Source: JAKEGN01 sp964465665 (GTDB lineage Bacteria > Pseudomonadota > Gammaproteobacteria > Steroidobacterales > Woeseiaceae). From it: a stretch of DNA of 29,560 nucleotides. Location of the stretch: contig CAYXKM010000056.1 of the NCBI GenBank assembly GCA_964465665.1, positions 1 through 29,560 of the forward strand, in the 5' to 3' direction. Position 1 is the stretch's first letter; the number at the start of each line of letters is the position of its first letter. The notes beneath the pieces were generated by a model. The model was not told the DNA's origin. It worked only from the letters and a program-made list of their open reading frames with translations, and searched no databases. Below are positions 23,576 to 29,560 of the stretch, in pieces. The position numbers and the translations under genes were made by a program.

Positions 23576-24346
23576 TTGCTTCGAGTAATCAGCCTGAATG
23601 CGAATGGTATTCGTTCGGCCGCGAAAAAGGGCTTCTTCAACTGGATGGCAGAACAGCATGCCGATATCGTTTGTATCCAGGAGACCAAAGCACAGCTGCA
23701 CCAGCTGACTGATGCCTGCTTTATGCCCGGCGGATACCACTGCTATTACGAGGATGCTGTAAAGAAAGGATACAGCGGCGTAGCAATTTTATCGCGGGCG
23801 AGACCAGACGATGTCGTTCGTGGTTTCGGCGCACCGGAGTTTGACGACGAAGGTCGTTACATCGAAGTGCGATTCGGGGGCCTGAGCATCGCTTCCGTCT
23901 ACCTGCCATCGGGTTCATCCGGCGACGAACGGCAGGCTGCAAAGTTCCGCTTCCTGAACGCATTTGCGCCGCATCTGGACGAACTGCAGAATCGGCAGGG
24001 CGAGTTCATTCTTTGCGGCGACTGGAACATAGCGCACAAGGAAATCGATCTGAAGAACTGGAAGGCGAACCAGAAGAACTCCGGATTCTTGCCCGAAGAG
24101 CGCCAGTGGATGGACGAGCTGTTCGGACGACGACGATATGTCGATGCGTTTCGCATCGTGAACGAACGGCCGGAGCAGTATACGTGGTGGTCGAACCGCG
24201 GCCGGGCATGGGATAACAACGTCGGGTGGCGCATTGACTACCAGGTCGTGACGCCTGGGATGAAGGACCGGGTACGCAGCGCCGAGATATTCAGATCAGC
24301 CCGGTTTTCGGATCATGCGCCGCTGATCGTGGATTACGAATGGTAG
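23576..24346 (+). CDS. xthA: Exodeoxyribonuclease III / AP endonuclease
   Basis: 256 residues. TTG start at 23576 chosen because AGGAGG (23566-23571) precedes it by four bases and the family begins with a xRxIS-x-N-x-NGIR motif (LLRVISLNANGIRSA). The catalytic residues lie in DIVCIQETKA (Glu, metal), GDWNIAHKEIDL (Asp/Asn) and the terminal SDHAPLIVDYE (Asp-His). It cleaves at abasic sites and acts as a 3'-5' exonuclease. The spacing is tight for the TTG, so the start carries some doubt. Its last 7 bases overlap the AmpG-like gene, giving a coupled unit of three genes. Confidence 0.92.
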   Translation: MLRVISLNANGIRSAAKKGFFNWMAEQHADIVCIQETKAQLHQLTDACFMPGGYHCYYEDAVKKGYSGVAILSRARPDDVVRGFGAPEFDDEGRYIEVRFGGLSIASVYLPSGSSGDERQAAKFRFLNAFAPHLDELQNRQGEFILCGDWNIAHKEIDLKNWKANQKNSGFLPEERQWMDELFGRRRYVDAFRIVNERPEQYTWWSNRGRAWDNNVGWRIDYQVVTPGMKDRVRSAEIFRSARFSDHAPLIVDYEW

Positions 24347-25662
24347 CCAGCAATTTGTCAGCCGATGGAGTCACCCCGGATAGGGGTTGGCGCTACTACG
24401 TTCAGGAGAAAATGCTCGTCATATTTTTTCTTGGCTTTTCTGCCGGCCTGCCCCTTCCACTGATATACGCAACATTGAGTGCCTGGCTCTTTGAGGCGGG
24501 ATTGCCAAACAGCACGATCAGCACATTCGCATTCCTCATGTTTGCCTATAGCCTCAAGTTCATCTGGTCACCGATAGTAGATGCCGTGCGCCTGCCTGTA
24601 TTGACTCGCAGGCTCGGACGGCGCCGCGCCTGGCTGCTCTCCACACAAGTCGCAATTGCACTCGGTCTGCTGGCATTGGCGCAGGTCGATCCTGCGGAAA
24701 AGCTGCTTTTGTTTACCTTTGTTGCGGCGCTCGTAGCCTGGCTTGCGGCTACCCAGGACATAGTTCTGGATGCCTATAGAGTCGAATTGGCCGGAGTGGA
24801 AATGCAGGGCGTGCTCGCGGCGTCGTACCAGTATGGCTATCGAGTGGCGATTGTTGTCAGCGGCGCGGGAGCGCTGTATCTCGCGGAGTTTGCCTCATGG
24901 CAGATGAGCTACAGTGTCATGGCCGCCTGCATGGTGATCGGCGTCCTTACGACACTGTACTGCAAGGAGCCGGAGAATATCGTACCGCCCGTCTATCATT
25001 TCTCCGGCTCGCTGTCGGAAAGGACCGGAAAGTGGCTCATGGCAGCGGTAGTGGGGCCAATCGCGGATTTCTTCAAGCGATACGGGCTTTTTGCGCTGAC
25101 CATCCTTAGCTTCATGGCACTGTTTCGGATCAGTGACTATGTGCTTGGCATTCTCGCGAATCCATTTTATCTGGACGTTGGCTTTACCAAGTCCCAGGTG
25201 GCAAGTGTTGCCAAACTCTATGGCCTGTGGGTCGCACTCTTTGGCATTGGCGCAGGAGGCTGGGCGATTCTGAAGTTCGGTCTGTCCAGCTGCCTGATCT
25301 CGGCTGCAACACTGATTGCAACGACCAATCTCTTCTTCGCAGTTCTGGCGGTAACCGGTCCTGACATTTGGGTTCTCGCCGTGACCATCAGTTTCGACAA
25401 TTTTGCTCAGGGTTTCGCTGGCACAGTCTTCATCGCATATCTGTCGAGTCTGACGAATATTTCATTTACTGCTACGCAGTACGCGCTGTTCAGTTCGCTC
25501 TCGGTCTTCATCGGAAAACTGGCAGCCGGCTTTTCCGGCGAGGTTCAGGAATGGATCGGCTGGGTCGGATTCTTCCTTTATGCAGCCGCTGTCGGTGTTC
25601 CCTCAATTATCCTGTCGGTTATCGTCGTACGTCAGGCGCGGACGTCCGGCAGGCCCACATGA
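24340..25662 (+). CDS. AmpG-family muropeptide permease (MFS)
   Basis: 440 residues with ~12-14 hydrophobic segments. The N-terminal block FFLGFSAGLPLPLIYATLSAWL and the motif AATQDIVLDAYRVE (the AmpG TQDIALDAW-like site) identify the AmpG clade. The DRGWRYYVQEKM opening precedes the first helix. AmpG brings anhydromuropeptides from the periplasm into the cytoplasm for cell-wall recycling and, in some species, beta-lactamase induction. Its start overlaps xth by 7 bases and its stop overlaps the Rieske gene by 4 (ATGA). It is not next to other recycling genes. Substrate specificity in AmpG-like proteins varies; transport of muropeptides is inferred. Confidence 0.88.
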   Translation: MVASNLSADGVTPDRGWRYYVQEKMLVIFFLGFSAGLPLPLIYATLSAWLFEAGLPNSTISTFAFLMFAYSLKFIWSPIVDAVRLPVLTRRLGRRRAWLLSTQVAIALGLLALAQVDPAEKLLLFTFVAALVAWLAATQDIVLDAYRVELAGVEMQGVLAASYQYGYRVAIVVSGAGALYLAEFASWQMSYSVMAACMVIGVLTTLYCKEPENIVPPVYHFSGSLSERTGKWLMAAVVGPIADFFKRYGLFALTILSFMALFRISDYVLGILANPFYLDVGFTKSQVASVAKLYGLWVALFGIGAGGWAILKFGLSSCLISAATLIATTNLFFAVLAVTGPDIWVLAVTISFDNFAQGFAGTVFIAYLSSLTNISFTATQYALFSSLSVFIGKLAAGFSGEVQEWIGWVGFFLYAAAVGVPSIILSVIVVRQARTSGRPT

Positions 25663-26021
25663 GTACCTTGGCCTGTCGGGATGTGCTGGTAGGCCGGCTG
25701 ACGGACTTACCCGACCCGGGCTGTCGTGAGTTCAGTATTGGAATCGGGGATTGGCCGTTTCGCGGTTTCGTGGTGCGTCGCGGAGACGAGGTCTACGCAT
25801 ACCAGAATTTCTGCATGCACGCCGGGCACCCGCTGAACTGGAAGCCGGATTCCTTTCTTACGAGGGATGGCACCCGGATCATCTGCTCGTCCCATGGCGC
25901 ACTTTACGAAATCGAAAGCGGTGTCTGCGTCGCTGGCCCCTGTCCAGGTAAGAGGTTGCGTGGGCTACCTGTCGAAATCAGGGAGGGGCAGATTTTTGTA
26001 CGCGGACCCGAGAGCGCCTGA
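25659..26021 (+). CDS. Small Rieske [2Fe-2S] protein
   Basis: 120 residues, a stand-alone Rieske domain. Cluster ligands: CMH in NFCMHAGHPLNW and CSSH in ICSSHGALYEIESGVC. The rest follows the CxH...CxxH pattern, with the loop GPCPGKRLRGLPVEI after. It probably transfers electrons as a ferredoxin-like partner of an unknown oxygenase or reductase. ATGA start overlap with the AmpG-like gene suggests co-translation. No oxygenase is adjacent, so the partner is unknown. Confidence 0.9.
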   Translation: MSTLACRDVLVGRLTDLPDPGCREFSIGIGDWPFRGFVVRRGDEVYAYQNFCMHAGHPLNWKPDSFLTRDGTRIICSSHGALYEIESGVCVAGPCPGKRLRGLPVEIREGQIFVRGPESA

Positions 26022-26053
26022 CCACGAAGTCACGGCAGCCGCAAGCTCTCGTA

Positions 26054-26347
26054 TCACTCGATGTGGTCGAGGAACTCCAGGGGATCGTGCCATCCAGCGG
26101 GTAACTCGCCGCTGTCTTCGCCGGTAAAGTCTTCAGGATCCATATCGACCGACCCCGACCAGTCGTCGGGCGCACCGACAGATTCGATCGTTAACAGGTT
26201 CCACCGCTCGAGATCCATTTCGTCGATCGTACCGTCGAAGTACTGCAAATCCACCGTGGCATCCTTTTCGTCGATGGCGACAACCTCGAAAAGACTACCG
26301 TTGCTTCGTCTGTACCAGTGCCCTATAACGGGATTTGCGACAGCCAT
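26054..26347 (-). CDS. DUF6763-like small acidic protein
   Basis: 97 residues, no signal peptide, no membrane helix. It reads IGHWYRRSNGSLFEVVAID, then TVDLQYFDGTIDEMDLERW and PDDWSGSVDMDPEDF, a pattern typical of a small gammaproteobacterial family (DUF6763). The function is unknown; the acidic, beta-rich character suggests a soluble cytoplasmic domain. It is on the minus strand downstream of trmB, with 153 bases between, and converges with the Rieske gene. Confidence 0.7.
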   Translation of the reverse strand: MAVANPVIGHWYRRSNGSLFEVVAIDEKDATVDLQYFDGTIDEMDLERWNLLTIESVGAPDDWSGSVDMDPEDFTGEDSGELPAGWHDPLEFLDHIE

Positions 26348-26500
26348 GATCGTACCCTGCGCGGTTCGTTGTTCAGAATTCCTGTGTGTATTGCATCCCT
26401 ATATGCATTTATAAACCAATTGTAATGCGGTGCAAGCCCGGCTTGCGCCATCAACCGGGACTGAATCGAGGCAGTGGCTCCAGTTCATTGATGTTAAATG

Positions 26501-27178
26501 CTAATTCTTCGCCAGACACCAATCCCATATTCGATGGCCCCTGACGAGTCCGCGTTTTTCAAACTTTGTTGCGGGGCGGTCCAGCGCATTCTCGCCGGCA
26601 TGCTCCCTCCGTTCGATTATTCTGAAACGGCCATCGGAAGCCAGCAGCTCATCGACGTGCAGGGCATAATTTTCCCAGTCTGTAGCAATATGCAGTGAGC
26701 CACCCGGTACCAGCTTTCGCGCGACCAGCTCGAGGAACGCTGGCTGAAGTATGCGCCTCTTGTGGTGACGCTTTTTCGGCCAGGGATCCGGAAAGTACAG
26801 ATTGATACGGCACAGGCTCGAGTCCGCAATCTGCGATTCGAGTACCTCCAAAGCGTCGTGGACAATGATGCGCAGATTTGAAACGTTCGACCGCTTCGCC
26901 AGCAACAGGCAGTGCCCGACCCCGGGCTCGTGAACCTCGACGCCGAGAAAGTCGAGTTGCGGATTGGCTGCGGCCTGTTCAACCAATGACTCGCCGTTGC
27001 CGAACCCGATCTCGACAACGCGCGACGCATGGCGTCCGAAAACCTGATCCAGATCCAGGGCAGCATGCGAGAAATGCACGCCAAACCGTGGCCACAGGTC
27101 GCTTAGCGCACGCTTCTGTGCAGCCGTCATACGGCCGATCCGTTTGACGAAGCTTCTTATCGTTCTCCCATCGGACAT
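26501..27178 (-). CDS. trmB: tRNA (guanine46-N7)-methyltransferase
   Basis: 225 residues from ATG 27178. SAM motif VVEIGFGNGESLVEQA, then FLGVEVHEPGVGHCL. The TrmB signature is NLYFPDPWPKKRHHKRRILQ. The C-terminal block KFEKRGLVRGHRIWDW matches the T-x-[FY]-E-x-(R/K)G-x-x-x-GH family end. It methylates N7 of G46 in tRNA variable loops. The start is set by the family N terminus (MSDGRTIRSFVKR); the upstream extension to 27406 overlaps the divergent gene and is rejected. Confidence 0.95.
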   Translation of the reverse strand: MSDGRTIRSFVKRIGRMTAAQKRALSDLWPRFGVHFSHAALDLDQVFGRHASRVVEIGFGNGESLVEQAAANPQLDFLGVEVHEPGVGHCLLLAKRSNVSNLRIIVHDALEVLESQIADSSLCRINLYFPDPWPKKRHHKRRILQPAFLELVARKLVPGGSLHIATDWENYALHVDELLASDGRFRIIERREHAGENALDRPATKFEKRGLVRGHRIWDWCLAKN

Positions 27179-27272
27179 CCTGTTCGTGCCTTTAACCACT
27201 AACCGGAATTCCTGCCATTCTCGCATCGATCGCCGATAATATGGTGATGCAAACTTGAGTTCCGGAGTTCTC

Positions 27273-27845
27273 ATGACCAATCTATCGAATGTTCCACCCC
27301 TGGCTATCAATGACTGGGACCCCGGGCTTGCACCGATTGCAGCCGATATGCGCGGCAGTCCGCTCAACGTGCACAAATTGATGGCCAATAATCCGGAGCT
27401 GCTCAAGGCATGGTGGAGTTTCAGGAAGCACGTGGTGAGCGGTGGAAGACTGTCGCAACGTCACCGCGAGCTGATTGTGCTGCGCGTCGCTGTACTCATG
27501 AAATGCTGGTACGAGTGGGCGTCGCATGTCGAGAGGGGGCTGAATGCTGGCCTATCTTTACGGGAAATCGATCGCATACGGCTGGGCAACACCTCCAGTG
27601 AATGGGATCTTGCAGATCAGCTGATTCTTAGAGCCACGGAAGAGTGTTTTTTTCAACAGAGAATCACTGCAGAAACACTTGCTGCGATGCGAGCCGGATT
27701 TACAGCGACAGAACTCATGGATCTGATTGCCATATTTGGTGCTTACGTCATTCTCGGTACGATGATCAATACGTGGGGCCTCAAACTCGATACTTCCATC
27801 CGCCTGCCGGATGACATTGACGAGAGCTTGTGGTTGCTCACATAA
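27273..27845 (+). CDS. Carboxymuconolactone decarboxylase-family protein
   Basis: 190 residues from ATG 27273, with GGAG 6 bases upstream. All-helical CMD/AhpD fold: HRELIVLRVAVLMKCWYEW then ASHVERGLNAGLSLREIDRI, and a later half with LMDLIAIFGAYVILG. The Glu, Tyr-Glu-Trp and His pattern (E...CWYEWASH) resembles the non-redox CMD proteins; there is one Cys rather than the CxxC of AhpD, so peroxidase activity is doubtful. Substrate is unknown. Divergent from trmB; about 70 bases after its stop lies the convergent PrsW-like gene. Confidence 0.85.
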   Translation: MTNLSNVPPLAINDWDPGLAPIAADMRGSPLNVHKLMANNPELLKAWWSFRKHVVSGGRLSQRHRELIVLRVAVLMKCWYEWASHVERGLNAGLSLREIDRIRLGNTSSEWDLADQLILRATEECFFQQRITAETLAAMRAGFTATELMDLIAIFGAYVILGTMINTWGLKLDTSIRLPDDIDESLWLLT

Positions 27846-27894
27846 GCAACTCGTTTTCAATGCAAGACAGCCGCATTCGTGAGCTTGACTTGTG

Positions 27895-27910
27895 TCTATC
27901 TGCGGATAGA
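27895..27910. terminator. Small hairpin between two convergent genes (possible terminator)
   Basis: TCTATC (27895-27900) and GATAGA (27905-27910) form a 6-bp AT-rich stem with a TGCG loop, between the carboxymuconolactone-family gene and the PrsW-like gene. No T-run follows on either strand, so termination is uncertain. Confidence 0.3.
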
Positions 27911-27914
27911 TAAG

Positions 27915-28928
27915 CTATTCAGATAACATATAGAACTGCCAAAGGTCCTCTCGGCTCACCCTGATAAACGGTTTTAGTGCCAGCTTCCCGGTTGCACCGA
28001 TACTTTTTTCAAGGTACTTCATCTCTTCCAGTTTGGCTCTGGTTTCTTCGCCGGTTCTATTCGCAAAACCGCACTCCCTCATCATCATCAAGCCCTTGGC
28101 TCTGATAGACAGTTCGATGTGCAATCGCAGATAGCAGAGTATGTCGACCACCACTGTACCTTCGAACTTTTCCCGCAATGAGTGCAAATACAGGCCGACT
28201 TTCGTACTTGAGAATTCACCGGAATTGATCATGTGCAGGAGCTCGGTGTCAGCATCAAAGCCGGAACCCAGCCAGTCCGCAACAGATCTCTCGCTTTTCT
28301 GAAATACGAGAACCAGAATCAACGGCAGCGCAGTGAGCACAGCCAGGGTATTGATGATCGGGGACAGGAAGAAGTGGTTGAAAACAGAATGCGTTACAGA
28401 CGCCACAGCAAAGCCGGGCAGGAACGCAATTGCACCCAGGGTCATTCTTTGTCCGACAAGGGCGTGTGACGCGACGGCGAATATGGCAGTTGCGCCTCCG
28501 TGCATGAATGCAGTTCCAAAGCCTCGAACAATCCATGTGCCCAATTTTGTCTCGGGAATCAGTTGCAGATAGAAAAGGTTTTCCAGAATGGCAAAACCGG
28601 CGCCAGCGGCAAAACCCAATATCGCCGCATCCACGAGAAATCCGATGCGGTTGTGACGTATCAGCACGACGATAATCAGCGCTTTCAGGAATTCCTCAAT
28701 GAGTGGTGCGACGTATTTTGTGTATGGCAGAAAATCCATCTGCAGCAGATGCAGGCTGGCGGAATTTATCGGATAGCTGAGGGCAGCTGCGGCGCAGCCT
28801 AGTGCTATGGTGGCCAAAACCAATCGCAGCCGCACGAGCTTGTAACTGTCAAGCCATACAAGCGCAGCCAGAAAGCAAACGACCGGAAGCAGACCTAATA
28901 GCGTATGTATCGCCAGATCATTGCTCAT
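27915..28928 (-). CDS. PrsW-family intramembrane protease-like protein
   Basis: 337 residues with ~7-8 membrane helices in the first ~215. PrsW/CPBP-type motifs are visible: E78-E79-x-x-K82 in PLIEEFLKAL, GFAAGAGFAILEN (E115-N116), and His in AFMHGGATAI and THSVFNHFF. These are the putative metal or glutamic active sites of the family, which includes the B. subtilis anti-sigma-factor protease PrsW. A ~115-residue soluble, charged C-terminal domain follows (SERSVADWLGSGFDADTELL onward). It may sense or regulate. The target is unknown; no anti-sigma factor is in the window. It lies 31 bases after the barrel gene on the same strand. Confidence 0.8.
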   Translation of the reverse strand: MSNDLAIHTLLGLLPVVCFLAALVWLDSYKLVRLRLVLATIALGCAAAALSYPINSASLHLLQMDFLPYTKYVAPLIEEFLKALIIVVLIRHNRIGFLVDAAILGFAAGAGFAILENLFYLQLIPETKLGTWIVRGFGTAFMHGGATAIFAVASHALVGQRMTLGAIAFLPGFAVASVTHSVFNHFFLSPIINTLAVLTALPLILVLVFQKSERSVADWLGSGFDADTELLHMINSGEFSSTKVGLYLHSLREKFEGTVVVDILCYLRLHIELSIRAKGLMMMRECGFANRTGEETRAKLEEMKYLEKSIGATGKLALKPFIRVSREDLWQFYMLSE

Positions 28929-28959
28929 GAATGTTGGAAAAGACCCGCCTTCCTTTTGA

Positions 28960-29560
28960 TCAAAGAACTTTCAGCGATACCATGAGTTCGTCACTCGACT
29001 CCGACTCGCCATAGAGACCGGTCGCGTACCCGAAGGACAATGTCATATCCATGCGCGAAAGAATTGTGAACCGGAAATCGACCTGAATGCCAATACTGCC
29101 AGCGTCCTGGCGGATGTCACTGCGATCAAGATTGGTCACCAGCGAGGTGGCGAAAAGCGCAGGCCGGGCCCAAGATAGATAGAATCCCGGTGTGCCGACG
29201 CGCTCGAATCGAACGGGTGGAAAGTTCCATTCGAGCATACCACGATAGAAATTCCGAGCAGGAATCTCGTTCAATTCGAATCCGGGCAATGCATAGAATT
29301 CCCGGTATCTTTTGACCTCACCTCTGTCAACATAGTTGTTGCCGAATCCACCAAAGAAGAAATTGGCAAATTCTCCTTCATAATCCAATCTGAATCCAGT
29401 GGTTGCAAACGTGTAATTGGCATGAAAAGAATGTTGCTGGGAGAAAGGGTTCCTTTGAAAACCATTCACGGTATAGGTTGCAGCCAAATCAAGTATCACC
29501 GTATCATCTGGATTAAACCCTAGACCGGGAGTGAAACCAAGAGACCTTGTTTTATTTTTT
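28960..29560 (-). CDS. Probable outer-membrane beta-barrel protein, C-terminal part (partial)
   Basis: The frame is open to the window edge, so at least 200 residues are the C-terminal part of a larger protein. Sequence is rich in Phe, Tyr, Asn and Gly with alternating hydrophobic strands (LDLAATYTVNGFQRN, FHANYTFATTGFRLDYEGEF, FFFGGFGNNYVD, GSIGIQVDFRFTIL, MTLSFGYATGLYG). This suggests a beta-barrel. It ends VSLKVL rather than in the usual aromatic residue. No family is recognised with certainty; such barrels sometimes follow a large N-terminal propeller or protease domain. A GTG at 29499 could be an internal start but the frame continues upstream. Expected operon with the PrsW-like gene, 31 bases downstream. 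Confidence 0.65.
   Translation of the reverse strand, partial: KNKTRSLGFTPGLGFNPDDTVILDLAATYTVNGFQRNPFSQQHSFHANYTFATTGFRLDYEGEFANFFFGGFGNNYVDRGEVKRYREFYALPGFELNEIPARNFYRGMLEWNFPPVRFERVGTPGFYLSWARPALFATSLVTNLDRSDIRQDAGSIGIQVDFRFTILSRMDMTLSFGYATGLYGESESSDELMVSLKVL

Noticed and set aside
1..29560. tRNA, rRNA, insertion sequences or prophage
   Set aside because: No tRNA T-loop pattern with matching acceptor stem, no rRNA blocks, no transposase or integrase motifs, and no flanking inverted repeats were seen. Reading by eye could miss a tRNA.

Overview
The window reads as a chromosomal segment of a free-living gammaproteobacterium. The ftsY-ftsE-ftsX-rpoH run, rsmD-coaD, rpmB-rpmG and the radC / coaBC-dut pair are arrangements typical of that class. 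Most of the DNA is GC-rich (about 55-60% by eye), gene-dense, and has GTG or TTG starts for several genes. A marine or sediment lineage is suggested, not proven, by a complete proteobacterial dedicated sortase system. No rRNA, tRNA, CRISPR array, prophage or insertion sequence was seen.

Layout. (1) 1-567: the 3' end of gltD, a REP-like 26-bp inverted repeat, and a convergent gene for an encapsulin-type ferritin that lacks the encapsulin-targeting tail. (2) 621-6265: the dedicated sortase system. A histidine kinase and an OmpR-family regulator lie on the minus strand, divergent from a VIT/von Willebrand A target protein with a C-terminal sorting signal and its sortase. (3) 6338-11662: a Nudix hydrolase, MATE exporter, glutaryl-CoA dehydrogenase, DUF962 (Mpo1-like) membrane protein, OmpA-family lipoprotein and DUF3465 protein. 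(4) 11700-15396: rpoH, ftsX, ftsE and ftsY on the minus strand, with a perfect CIRCE (HrcA operator) in the rpoH leader. (5) 15461-19380: rsmD, coaD, mutM, an acyl delta-9 desaturase, and rpmG/rpmB. (6) 19478-23412: radC, coaBC, dut, a DUF4124 protein and pyrE. (7) 23576-26021: an overlapping run of exonuclease III, an AmpG-like permease and a Rieske protein. (8) 26054-29560: DUF6763 protein, trmB, a carboxymuconolactone decarboxylase-family protein, a PrsW-like intramembrane protease, and the 3' part of a probable outer-membrane barrel gene. The last ~1.7 kb is visibly more AT-rich.

How the genes fit together. The sortase cluster looks like a self-contained surface-display module: a sensor kinase with a large extracytoplasmic region and its regulator face the operon for one target and one sortase, across a shared ~130-bp control region. 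The ferritin gene follows the kinase on the same strand and may be read with it. The rpoH region combines the sigma-32 regulator with an HrcA operator, so two heat-shock circuits probably meet there. Most other genes are housekeeping: SRP targeting and division, CoA synthesis, ribosome parts, DNA repair and nucleotide metabolism.

No gene-free stretch exceeds 300 bases. The largest gaps are 10264-10509, 17380-17611 and 6884-7100, all divergent promoter regions. All family assignments come from reading motifs by eye; no database search was run.
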